Below are positions 16,476 to 25,328 of a stretch of 64,000 nucleotides of DNA, in pieces. Source of the DNA: UBA5158 sp963692955 (GTDB lineage: Bacteria; Pseudomonadota; Gammaproteobacteria; DSM-16500); NCBI GenBank assembly GCA_963692955.1, contig OY843587.1, forward strand, positions 806,001 through 870,000, in the 5' to 3' direction. The notes beneath the pieces are model-generated. The model searched no databases, was not told the DNA's origin, and saw only the letters and a list, made by a program, of their open reading frames with translations. Position numbers and translations under genes: made by a program. Within the stretch, counting starts at the first letter, position 1. Every line of letters starts with the position of its first letter.

Positions 16476-17822
16476 TTGGCAATTAAAAATATCACCGTGC
16501 CAGACGTCGGCGGCGCAACGGATGTCGACGTCATTGAAGTATTGGTCAAGCCAGGCGACACGATTAAAATCGATACGGCGCTACTTACGTTAGAATCGGA
16601 CAAAGCCACGATGGAAGTCCCTTCGTCCGATGCCGGTGTGGTCAAAGAAGTAAAAGTAAAAGTCGGTGACAAAGTGTCAACAGGTTCACTCATTTTGACC
16701 TTAGAAACCGCCAGCGCGGAACAAGCCGCGACAAAACCGGAAGGCAAAGCTACCGACGCTAAAACTGAAACCAAAGCCGAAACCAAAGCTGAAACCAAAA
16801 ACGAAACGAAAACCGAAGCGCAGCCAGCCGCGAAAAACGCTCCCACGCCCATCAAAGCGGAGGCCACCGCCGCGCCGCAAACTGATGCGTCATCAAAAGT
16901 CTTAGAAGGTGATGTCGTTGAAGTTCACGCTGGCCCCGCGGTCAGACGTATCGCGCGCGAATTCGGCATCCCCTTAAGTGACGTGCCGCCCACCGGTCCA
17001 AAGAACCGCATTTTAAAAACCGACATTCAAGGCTATGTACAACAGCGCTTAAGCCAAGTACCCGCGGCTACGGGCAATTCCGGCATGGGGTTACCGTTAG
17101 CGCCGACCGTTGATTTCAGTAAATTCGGCCCAGTGGAAAACCAACCGCTAACCCGCATCCAAAAACTCACCGGTAAAAATTTACATCGCAATTGGCTGCT
17201 CGTCCCGCACGTGACGCAATTTGGCGAAGCGGATATTACCGGCATGGAAGATTTCCGCATCGCGCAAAAAGCCACGCTAGAGAAACAAGGCGTAAAATTA
17301 ACGCCGTTAGTTTTCATTATGAAAGCCGTGGTAGCGTCGTTGAAAACCTTTCCCAAATTTAATTCTTCGCTAGACGGCAACGGCGAAAATTTAATTATGA
17401 AAAATTACTACCATGTCGGCGTCGCCGTCGACACGCCCGACGGTTTAGTCGTGCCTGTGATTCGCGACGTCGATAAAAAAGGCTTACAAGAATTAGCGAA
17501 AGAATTAAGCGCGGTCAGTGAAAAAGCCCGCAACAAACAATTGACCGCGAACGACATGCAAGGCGGCTGCTTTTCTATTTCCAGTTTAGGCGGCATCGGC
17601 GGTACGGCGTTCACGCCCATCGTCAACGTGCCGGAAGTAGCGATTCTCGGCGTGTCTAAAGCGTCGCAAAAACCGGTGTTTCAAGACGGCGGTTTTGTGC
17701 CGCGCTTGATGTTGCCATTATCTTTGTCGTATGACCACCGGGTTATCGACGGTGCGGATGGCGCGCGTTTCATCATGCATTTATCAAATGTATTGTCGGA
17801 TATTCGAAATTTATTATTGTAG
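16476..17822 (+). CDS. aceF: Pyruvate dehydrogenase E2, dihydrolipoamide acetyltransferase
   Basis: Core acetyltransferase of the complex, 448 residues. One N-terminal lipoyl domain carries the lipoylated Lys43 (ESDKATMEVP). An Ala/Lys/Glu/Thr linker with repeated AETK units follows (about residues 85-135), then the E1/E3-binding domain (AVRRIAREFGIPLSDV) and the catalytic domain with His421 in DHRVIDGADG. E. coli AceF has three lipoyl domains, so this is the single-lipoyl form. Translation appears to start at TTG 16476, eight bases after GGGAG. Confidence 0.96.
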   Translation: MAIKNITVPDVGGATDVDVIEVLVKPGDTIKIDTALLTLESDKATMEVPSSDAGVVKEVKVKVGDKVSTGSLILTLETASAEQAATKPEGKATDAKTETKAETKAETKNETKTEAQPAAKNAPTPIKAEATAAPQTDASSKVLEGDVVEVHAGPAVRRIAREFGIPLSDVPPTGPKNRILKTDIQGYVQQRLSQVPAATGNSGMGLPLAPTVDFSKFGPVENQPLTRIQKLTGKNLHRNWLLVPHVTQFGEADITGMEDFRIAQKATLEKQGVKLTPLVFIMKAVVASLKTFPKFNSSLDGNGENLIMKNYYHVGVAVDTPDGLVVPVIRDVDKKGLQELAKELSAVSEKARNKQLTANDMQGGCFSISSLGGIGGTAFTPIVNVPEVAILGVSKASQKPVFQDGGFVPRLMLPLSLSYDHRVIDGADGARFIMHLSNVLSDIRNLLL

Positions 17823-17840
17823 TGATTGGGGAAATAAAGA

Positions 17841-19286
17841 ATGAGTAACGAAACAAATGCGGAAGTCGTGGTAATTGGCAGTGGGCCGGGTGGCTATAGC
17901 GCCGCGTTCCGCGCCGCCGATTTAGGTAAAAAAGTCGTGCTCATCGAGCGCTATGAAATTCTCGGCGGCGTTTGTTTAAACGTCGGCTGCATTCCTTCTA
18001 AAGCGTTATTGCACGCCGCGAAAGTCATCGATGACGCGCACGACATGAGTGCGAATGGGATTGAATTCGGTAAGCCTAAAATCGACATCGACAAACTGCG
18101 TGACTGGAAAAATAAAGTCGTTAATAAATTAACCGGCGGTTTAAAAATGCTGGCGAAAACGCGCAAAGTCGAAGTGGTGCAGGGCACCGCAAAATTTACC
18201 TCGAATAATACATTAGAAGTCGATGGTAAAAACGGCAAACAAACGATTAAGTTTGAAAATGCGATTATCGCCGTAGGCTCGCGCGTCGTTAAATTACCTT
18301 TTTTACCAGACGATCCACGCATCATTGATTCCACCGGCGCGTTAGAATTAAAAGATACGCAAGGCAAAATGTTAGTGTTAGGTGGCGGCATCATCGGCAT
18401 GGAAATGGCGACGGTGTATGAAGCGCTAGGCTCTGAAATCACGATCGTGGAAATGATGGACCAAATCATCCCTGGCGCGGATAAAGACATCGTGACGCCG
18501 TTATTCAAGCGTGTTTCCAAACGCTATAAAAATATATATCTCAAAACCAAAGTCACCAATGTCGAAGCGAAAAAAGACGGCTTGTACGTGACGTTCGAAG
18601 GCGAAGGCGCGCCGACTAAACCAGAAAAATTCGACCGCATTTTAAGCGCGGTCGGGCGCCGTCCGAACGGCGATCAAATTGACGCGGCGAAAGCCGGTGT
18701 CACAGTAGACGAGCGCGGTTTTATACCCTCTGACAAACAATTACGAACGAACGTCGCGAATATTTATTCTATCGGTGACGTTAGAGGCATGCCAATGTTG
18801 GCGCACAAAGCCATTCCCGAAGGCCGTACGGCCGCGGAAATTATCAGTGGCATGAAACATTACTTCGATCCCGCGTGCATCCCCTCGGTCGCATACACCG
18901 ATCCAGAAATCGCATGGACTGGCATCACGGAAAATGAAGCGAAAGCCAAAGGAATTAAATACGGCAAAGGCGTGTTTCCGTGGGCGGCAAGCGGCCGTTC
19001 ACTTAGCATGGGACGTGACGAAGGTTTAACTAAAATTCTCGTCGACGAAAAAACCCATCGCGTCATCGGCGCCGCGACCGTCGGTCCGAACGCTGGCGAA
19101 TTGATCGCGGAATTAGGGTTGGCGATTGAAATGGGCTGCGATATCGAAGACGTGTCGTTGACCATCCATCCACATCCGACCTTGTCGGAAACGGTGGCGA
19201 TGGCGGCGGAAGTGTTTGAAGGCACGATTACCGATTTGTATTTGCCGAAGAAAAAAACGGATGATAAGGCGACGGTTACTTCTTAA
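17841..19286 (+). CDS. lpdA: Dihydrolipoamide dehydrogenase (E3)
   Basis: FAD flavoprotein that reoxidises dihydrolipoamide with NAD+, shared by the 2-oxoacid dehydrogenase complexes. 481 residues: FAD Rossmann motif GSGPGGYSAAFRAADLG, redox disulfide Cys45/Cys50 (GGVCLNVGCIPSK), NAD-binding GGGIIGMEMA, and the C-terminal HPHPTLSET with the catalytic His. It is the last gene of the operon, 18 bases after aceF, and is followed by a strong hairpin. Confidence 0.97.
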   Translation: MSNETNAEVVVIGSGPGGYSAAFRAADLGKKVVLIERYEILGGVCLNVGCIPSKALLHAAKVIDDAHDMSANGIEFGKPKIDIDKLRDWKNKVVNKLTGGLKMLAKTRKVEVVQGTAKFTSNNTLEVDGKNGKQTIKFENAIIAVGSRVVKLPFLPDDPRIIDSTGALELKDTQGKMLVLGGGIIGMEMATVYEALGSEITIVEMMDQIIPGADKDIVTPLFKRVSKRYKNIYLKTKVTNVEAKKDGLYVTFEGEGAPTKPEKFDRILSAVGRRPNGDQIDAAKAGVTVDERGFIPSDKQLRTNVANIYSIGDVRGMPMLAHKAIPEGRTAAEIISGMKHYFDPACIPSVAYTDPEIAWTGITENEAKAKGIKYGKGVFPWAASGRSLSMGRDEGLTKILVDEKTHRVIGAATVGPNAGELIAELGLAIEMGCDIEDVSLTIHPHPTLSETVAMAAEVFEGTITDLYLPKKKTDDKATVTS

Positions 19287-19340
19287 ATTGTTGGATCAGG
19301 TTGAGATTTGTTAGGCGCTGTCCCTTATTCCGCAACGCTG

Positions 19341-19376
19341 CCTAGGGGCTACGATGTGACTTTCGTAGCCCCTAGG
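19341..19376. terminator. 14-bp perfect inverted repeat after lpdA
   Basis: CCTAGGGGCTACGA and its exact complement surround an eight-base loop. No T-run follows on either strand. The element lies between the convergent lpdA and the gene ending at 19406, so a bidirectional terminator is likely; a dispersed palindromic repeat is the alternative. Confidence 0.6.
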
Positions 19377-19405
19377 TATAGGGAATCAAAACCCAACCAG
19401 AACAA

Positions 19406-22400
19406 TTAGGCTGAGTATCTGCGGTTGACCTTGAGTAAGGACGTCGGCAAGCATTCCAAGCGATTAACAATTTCTTCAGCGAATGTTTTCAAATCACGCT
19501 CCACCGCCTGAGGTGACTCCGCTACAGGAATATAACTTTTGAATGATTTCCATTGGCTATCACTCAACGCGCATAACGGAGAAAATAACTCTAATAATTG
19601 GCTCAAGAATTCTTTCGACTTGGCATCAGCTAATAAAGTATTAAAGAAATCACTCATGCTAGTTACTGCCTTACCGAGATTATCCGTAGCCTCCAACTCT
19701 TTCATTTTCGTTGTGACCAGATGGATATAGGATTTCAGCTCATCACGAGCAAACAGGGTATTGAAATTTACAACCCTCGTATCCGCTAAAAATTGACACT
19801 GAACGTAGTTAATCAACAAAATAAACTGCTTAATAATTTCATTTTCAGGTTTGACGACCTGCTGCGCTCTTTCCGCTTCTCGCTCCAGCAGAACTGGTAA
19901 TATTTTTTTATCGTCTTGCAAGGCTTCACTACGAATAGTCAGCAAGACATCATCAAAAAAACCACCGAGCTTTTCACTTGATAAATGTTCCAGTATTTGC
20001 AAAATCACCGAGGTTTTACCGGCTTTTTTAATTAATAGCGCATTACTCAATTTATCAAAAATAGCATTTCTAACCGTTTTCGAATAGCCTGTTAGCACCC
20101 TGAAGAATGTATCATCCAAAAGAATTAACTGATTAAACTTATCATCCGGTATTAGTTTCAAGAGTTGGAGTTTTTTAAAGTCATCAAAAATTAAAAAAAC
20201 ATTAATAAGATAAACTTGCTGATCTATTAAGGAAGCAAGCTTGGCCAACGGAAATTCAGAGAGAAATGCAGCTTCTCTGCCTGGTGTAAAAGTCGTGCCC
20301 TCATAAATAATGACAAAGTCATTCGCATCTTTAATAGCGCTACTCAATTCCTTATCCGAAAAATGAGAGATTAACAATATCACTTCCGATCGATCCGACC
20401 TGGCTATTAGGTTGACTAAATTCGCGTGATCTTGTTTTGCAGTATTAATGAATATTTCGTTACCTAATCTTGACAAACAAGCTGCAGCAAACTCTTTAAA
20501 GTAGGTTAACGTTTTGACAAAGTCGTCCGGTGTAGTGAATAGACTAGCTAATAATTCCTTATTGATATTTTCAATTATATAAAGACTATCAGTTAGGTCT
20601 ATCACTTGTAACGTAATAAATAAATCTTTATTCGCGGTCAGCAGGTTCGTATATCTCCCCTGCAGAAGGTGATACAGCATAATCATGCAATCAGTATCAG
20701 CTTTCAGGACTTTCATTAAATTTTTATGTTTATCAACCAGCTGTTGCGTTTTACCATTGATAATTTTATCAAGATAACCGTCAATTTCTCTGTCGGAGAT
20801 TTTTTTAAATTCTTTTTTGAATGCGTTGATGGTCTTGATGTAAGTCGACGTACTTTCATCATAAGCATAAAATTCAGTTAGCTGTTTTTCAGCTTTGTTG
20901 ATATAAACTGATTTTCTATTCGCTGGCAACAATTTCAGAATCACTAAAAAATCATGGGTAGAGACAGTTAAGCTTAATAAAATGTTATCGCTAATATTGG
21001 TCAAGAATAATTGCCGCACACTTTGTGGCATAGCCTTGTCTAATCTCATCAACTGAAAAGATGTTTTAATGAGGCCAAGTAGTTGTTCATTAGTGGAAAT
21101 AGTATGAATAAAGTTTTTTTGTTTTGTAGGCTGAAGTAATTCTGTGATCAGTAATATGTCTTCCGCAGACTTAATCAACTTAACCAAACCTAAAAAACGG
21201 TTAGCGCTCTTCTTATCAAAAAATGTGTCCTTATCAGCCGGCGTCATGAACCTCAAAATAGTTAAATCATCACTATCAAAAAAATAAGAATCAAGAAAAC
21301 CTTGCGCAGTCATGTTGAGAAACTCTGATTTTATTTCATCTTTATCAGGTAGCGCATTATAGACTTCAATGATTTTATAGCGTTGAGCATGCAGTTTGGC
21401 TTTTGCAGCACTGCCTAATACAAAAATGAATATATATATACGTTCATTTTCAGGGCATGCCAGAAATTCTTCCATAGTGAACGGTTCTGTTCGGGAGGGC
21501 GCTGTATGAATAGTTTGATACTTCCTCGCCGACCAGCCATCCATGTTGAAATAATCTAAATTTCCGCCTACTGCGGCGATTTCAGCTACGAGTTGAAAAT
21601 ATTCTAAACGGGCTGCAGCGATGGCTAACGTTTCATGATCGAGCGCTTTTAACTCGACAATCTGTCTGGTAATTTGGTGTGTTTTTAGGAACAACTTATT
21701 ATTCGCTAATGTCTCGCAAAACTTTTCTGCTTGTTCCTTACGTTTATTAGTACTAAATAATTTAGTCTCGATAAAAATACAAGATGTGGCATTTTTTTCA
21801 GGCGCAATATCATCCATTTGGCATTGATAAAAGATTTCAAATAGTTTAGAGGTGAATGTATTGAGATCCGTTTTACTGTTTGATAGATCCTCCGCGTCAT
21901 AAATGGACCAGATGCCGGCTTGATAGATAATCGTCACGGTGTGAAAATGACCTGTGATTAACATCGCCAAATCGTGTTTATGTTCTCGCGCCACCATGTC
22001 TAGCGCGAAGATATACATTTTAAATGCTGCAAATGTGTATGCGCCCATCCAGCCTTTTATGGCAACCATGCCGCCTTCGCTTTCTATGGCGGGCGTGATC
22101 ACCCGCTGAGATGCTTCGATCGTATGTGTTTGATGTAACCTCTTTCCGAATAATTCTTGGTAATCTTGAGGCTGAAAATAAATCTCTATCCCTTCAAAAA
22201 ATCCTTTCAAAGCGATAATTTTTTTTTCTTCCGAAGTAAAATACAACTGACTAAAAGGTGTTTGTGCGGCAAGCTTTTTTTGTAAGATTTGGCAACTAGC
22301 TAGAATGTCATAGTGTTCTGACAACAGGTAATTCACACGATCATTAAACGTTTCGATGTCATCGCTGAGAAGCGCTTGAATGGCCATCATGGAATAACCG

Positions 22401-22519
22401 TGACAAATGCCAACCTCATCAGCTTTATAGCCTAACGCTTTCATCGGTTTGATGATGTAGGGCTGCGAATATACTTTTTCATTATTAAGTTTGATAACGT
22501 AGTTTTGATCTGATGGCAT
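19406..22519 (-). CDS. Very large putative effector, possible cysteine-protease-like N-terminus
   Basis: 1037 residues, not recognised as a named family. The N-terminal 250 residues show an order typical of papain-like folds: Cys39 in GICHGYSMMA, His191/His193 in GHFHTVTI and Asp208/Asp211 in IYDAED. This assignment is inference. The remainder is a long helical solenoid with loosely repeated units of about 40 residues containing (S/T/D)xxDF motifs (for example TPDDFVKTL, DANDFVIIY). There is no signal peptide or clear membrane segment. The size and architecture suggest a translocated effector. It has its own promoter at 22568-22596; its GAGAG ribosome site is weak. Confidence 0.65.
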   Translation of the reverse strand: MPSDQNYVIKLNNEKVYSQPYIIKPMKALGYKADEVGICHGYSMMAIQALLSDDIETFNDRVNYLLSEHYDILASCQILQKKLAAQTPFSQLYFTSEEKKIIALKGFFEGIEIYFQPQDYQELFGKRLHQTHTIEASQRVITPAIESEGGMVAIKGWMGAYTFAAFKMYIFALDMVAREHKHDLAMLITGHFHTVTIIYQAGIWSIYDAEDLSNSKTDLNTFTSKLFEIFYQCQMDDIAPEKNATSCIFIETKLFSTNKRKEQAEKFCETLANNKLFLKTHQITRQIVELKALDHETLAIAAARLEYFQLVAEIAAVGGNLDYFNMDGWSARKYQTIHTAPSRTEPFTMEEFLACPENERIYIFIFVLGSAAKAKLHAQRYKIIEVYNALPDKDEIKSEFLNMTAQGFLDSYFFDSDDLTILRFMTPADKDTFFDKKSANRFLGLVKLIKSAEDILLITELLQPTKQKNFIHTISTNEQLLGLIKTSFQLMRLDKAMPQSVRQLFLTNISDNILLSLTVSTHDFLVILKLLPANRKSVYINKAEKQLTEFYAYDESTSTYIKTINAFKKEFKKISDREIDGYLDKIINGKTQQLVDKHKNLMKVLKADTDCMIMLYHLLQGRYTNLLTANKDLFITLQVIDLTDSLYIIENINKELLASLFTTPDDFVKTLTYFKEFAAACLSRLGNEIFINTAKQDHANLVNLIARSDRSEVILLISHFSDKELSSAIKDANDFVIIYEGTTFTPGREAAFLSEFPLAKLASLIDQQVYLINVFLIFDDFKKLQLLKLIPDDKFNQLILLDDTFFRVLTGYSKTVRNAIFDKLSNALLIKKAGKTSVILQILEHLSSEKLGGFFDDVLLTIRSEALQDDKKILPVLLEREAERAQQVVKPENEIIKQFILLINYVQCQFLADTRVVNFNTLFARDELKSYIHLVTTKMKELEATDNLGKAVTSMSDFFNTLLADAKSKEFLSQLLELFSPLCALSDSQWKSFKSYIPVAESPQAVERDLKTFAEEIVNRLECLPTSLLKVNRRYSA

Positions 22520-22567
22520 GTCGGTAGCTCTCGTGTTTTTGGATGCATGGCGCTAAAATTGTCCAAC

Positions 22568-22596
22568 ATAGTACCATTTGAGAGATTCAGTATCAA
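22568..22596 (-). promoter_or_regulatory. Candidate promoter of the 1037-residue protein gene
   Basis: The minus strand has TTGATA (22591-22596), a 17-base spacer and TACTAT (22568-22573). Transcription would start about 40 bases before ATG 22519. Confidence 0.5.
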
Positions 22597-22695
22597 TAAA
22601 TTTCTGGAATTTTTTTAACCATTTTGCGTGTATGAAAAGCTAAGCATATGTATTTATGTGCTATTTTTCGCGCATTCCGTGGCGCTCCATACGAG

Positions 22696-23982
22696 TTATG
22701 AACTTTTATATTTAAACCCACGCGGCACGCCCGTTTCCACTTCGTGATCATTCGAACCCGATAACATTCTTTTCAGTGACGGCACACCCGTTTTTGGTTT
22801 TTGAAAAAATGAATATGCTTTACACGCAGCTATGGTGACGAATAATAAACACGCTCCTGCCCCCCACGCATAAGGATGATATAAATAATTCGTTGCGGGT
22901 TCGGTCGGCTGTGGCGCGGGTAAAGATTGCAGATTGACGTTATGCGCCAACCGGCCTTCGCTTTTCAGCATGATAAAAGCGCTGCGTAACGAATCTTGAT
23001 TTTCTCTAATAATTTTAGCGTCGAGATGACGCGTTCCATTTATCGCATTCACCAGCGGCAGCGATAAGATCACCTTTAGCGTATTATCATTAAAAAGCAT
23101 CGTCCCAAAATTCCATGCTTCCGCCACCGTCGGAAATTGCATTTGCAATTTATTCAGAAATTGTGAAACTAACAGACTTTTTAATTTTGCCTGATTGCGC
23201 GGCGCATCGGTTTGTAATGAATAAAATACGTTATCTAAACTGTGAAAGATAACTTCCTCTAAACTATCGATAGCGGTGATATAAATTTTTCGTAATAAAA
23301 GATTACGCTCAATTTTATCAACCCCTAATAATTGTTGCATTAACGCGTTCGCGAAGGTGAGTTTAGCGATCAGCGCTGGCGTAATTAATTGATACTGTGT
23401 GTGCGGACTAAAATGCTGAAATAGAGTGATAATAAGCGGCATATATCTATCCGTCGGTGTTCTTACCTCAACGGAATCATGCTCGATAATGGCGCTGATA
23501 ACTTCGCGTTTGGCGACATCAGTAAACGCCGTCGCATACGTAATTACATTTTGTTGTTCTGCCTCACCGTCAAGGTGACTAATTATACTAAACGCATTGG
23601 CCGGCGCGATGCCCAACTCATTTTTTAAAGTGATTAACGCAACGATTAAACTTTTCAAACTTTCTCTGATTAAATCACTTAAAGTTGTTTCATAAAAATT
23701 TACAAATTCAACGTTGAGCGTGGTGACAGTGCGCAGTCTATCGAACGTTTCTGATATGATGCAGTCATCCATACTGAAATATAATTCTTTATCGTAAACT
23801 TGATACTCGCAACTGGATAACAATAGTTGTTTAAACTGCGGTAAATTCGCATTTAGCATCACCATTTCAGCGGGAGAACAAGCCTCAAGAATTTTTGTGA
23901 TTAAAGTGGAATTAAGAATTAAATTTTGTTGCAAAGCCAAGGTCGCGTTCGATCGCACGAACATCTCAATCAATTTATTCAT
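22696..23982 (-). CDS. Unknown helical protein with C-terminal membrane anchor
   Basis: 428 residues, family not recognised. Mostly predicted alpha-helical without obvious repeats, ending in one hydrophobic segment (GAGACLLFVTIAACKAYSFF, about residues 370-392) and a short basic tail, so a tail-anchored topology is possible. ATG 23982 is chosen because GAGGA lies seven bases upstream; the frame is open to 24021. It follows the gene at 24066-24653 by 83 bases on the same strand, so they may form one transcript. A host-membrane-inserting effector is one possibility, but nothing in the sequence proves it. Confidence 0.65.
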   Translation of the reverse strand: MNKLIEMFVRSNATLALQQNLILNSTLITKILEACSPAEMVMLNANLPQFKQLLLSSCEYQVYDKELYFSMDDCIISETFDRLRTVTTLNVEFVNFYETTLSDLIRESLKSLIVALITLKNELGIAPANAFSIISHLDGEAEQQNVITYATAFTDVAKREVISAIIEHDSVEVRTPTDRYMPLIITLFQHFSPHTQYQLITPALIAKLTFANALMQQLLGVDKIERNLLLRKIYITAIDSLEEVIFHSLDNVFYSLQTDAPRNQAKLKSLLVSQFLNKLQMQFPTVAEAWNFGTMLFNDNTLKVILSLPLVNAINGTRHLDAKIIRENQDSLRSAFIMLKSEGRLAHNVNLQSLPAPQPTEPATNYLYHPYAWGAGACLLFVTIAACKAYSFFQKPKTGVPSLKRMLSGSNDHEVETGVPRGFKYKSS

Positions 23983-24065
23983 TTGAGTTCCTCTCGTTGG
24001 GCCTGAAAAGGAATCTACCACCCCAAGCTTAAAGAAGTATTAAGGACGCAAACCCACATGCGTGT

Positions 24066-24653
24066 TTAAAATGATAAACGCTGCGCGCCTAATCGAAGTC
24101 CGCCACTTTTATCACTTTGGCTGCTCTTACTATTTTTCCCACTCTTAGATTGTTCTTCTTCAGAGATGACTTCTAAATGCGGGCTCACGATGTTCGTATG
24201 GTTGAGTTGCAGCGCTAGATAAGGAATATTTTTTATATCGATGTAATGCAGACTGTCGTCGAAAGTTTTCACTTGATAATTTATTTTTCCTTGCGCGTCG
24301 ATATTCGTTATGACTTCATGAAAAACTTGCGGTTCATTGTCTAAGGTCACGACACTAGGATGCGGATAGCTGAATTTAATGCTGAAAGGTTTCACTTTAC
24401 TGACCCAGGTAAAAACTTCTGTGCTAGTACCGGTTAACGAATAAAGATTACTGGCTAAAAGCTTTTTGATAATGTCGCGCGCTTTCGCATTGAAATGGTT
24501 TGGTATCTGAACTTCTTGTTGCGGGGTCAGGCTGTCATCAGCAGGTAACTCTTGGATTTCATCATATTTGTCATCAGCTACGGTGTTACTCAACGCCGAT
24601 AATATGCGTTGAGTGCTTGCGGTTTTTAATTCTTGTATTGTCGTCGATAACAT
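24066..24653 (-). CDS. Unknown 195-residue protein
   Basis: No recognised domain. The N-terminus is helical and Thr/Ser-rich (TIQELKTASTQRI), the middle is beta-rich with Pro-His-Pro turns, and the C-terminus is low complexity with Glu then Lys/Ser (SEEEQSKSGKNSKSSQSDKS). AGGA sits six bases before ATG 24653. It is divergent from rimI and probably co-transcribed with the downstream membrane-anchored protein. Confidence 0.6.
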   Translation of the reverse strand: MLSTTIQELKTASTQRILSALSNTVADDKYDEIQELPADDSLTPQQEVQIPNHFNAKARDIIKKLLASNLYSLTGTSTEVFTWVSKVKPFSIKFSYPHPSVVTLDNEPQVFHEVITNIDAQGKINYQVKTFDDSLHYIDIKNIPYLALQLNHTNIVSPHLEVISEEEQSKSGKNSKSSQSDKSGGLRLGAQRLSF

Positions 24654-24779
24654 TGCTCTTCCTTGATTTATTTATGACAGTCAACATCATAGATTTTTTT
24701 TAACGATGAGTATAGGTTTCTCTGGTTGCGTAAATGAAAAAAGCCAGTTAAGTTTATTACTATCAATAGGGGCTTACAC

Positions 24780-25229
24780 ATGACGATCCGTGAATTAGCC
24801 AAGGCAGATTTTCCCGCGGTCATCGCGATCGAAACCTTAACGCAAACAGCACCTTGGTCGGAAGCCGCTTTCGAACGTTGTTGGGAAGCGAATTATCATG
24901 GTTGGGTCATGGAAAAAGACGGCCGCGTCGTGGCGTTTCTTTTATTATCGTTACGCATCGGCGAATGTCATATCTTAAATCTTAGCGTGCATCCTGAGTT
25001 ACAACGTCAAGGCTTGGGCGAAGAAATCATGAATTACGGCTTGATCTGGGCGAAACAAAACGGCGCTGGCATCGTTTACTTGGAAGTGCGGCGCTCTAAT
25101 CAAGCCGCTATTTCTCTCTACCGCAAAATGAATTTCAAGTTGATCGGCGAGCGTAAGAAGTATTATCTCAGTTCTTTAGGCGCCGAAGACGCGCTGGTAT
25201 TTGCACGTGATTTAGGAATAGAAATATAG
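24780..25229 (+). CDS. rimI: Ribosomal protein S18-alanine N-acetyltransferase
   Basis: GNAT acetyltransferase of 149 residues, the size of RimI, which acetylates the N-terminal alanine of ribosomal protein S18. The acetyl-CoA binding motif VHPELQRQGLGEEIM is followed by LEVRRSNQAAISLYRKMNF, typical of RimI. GGGG precedes ATG 24780. It stands alone here, without the tsaB neighbour often seen. Confidence 0.9.
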   Translation: MTIRELAKADFPAVIAIETLTQTAPWSEAAFERCWEANYHGWVMEKDGRVVAFLLLSLRIGECHILNLSVHPELQRQGLGEEIMNYGLIWAKQNGAGIVYLEVRRSNQAAISLYRKMNFKLIGERKKYYLSSLGAEDALVFARDLGIEI

Positions 25230-25328
25230 TTTGTACACCCTAACGGCTAAATTTCTGACATATATTATTTATCTTTGGTGCTATAACAAGTAAAATACCT
25301 GACTTTTGTTCATTGGCGCCCAGTATTT

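Noticed and set aside
16741..16815. Short tandem repeats in aceF
   Set aside because: They encode the flexible AETK-type linker typical of E2 proteins.
17951..18520. Long antisense frame inside lpdA
   Set aside because: It mirrors the codon bias of lpdA; it lacks a ribosome site and the translation is low-complexity Ser/Pro-rich.
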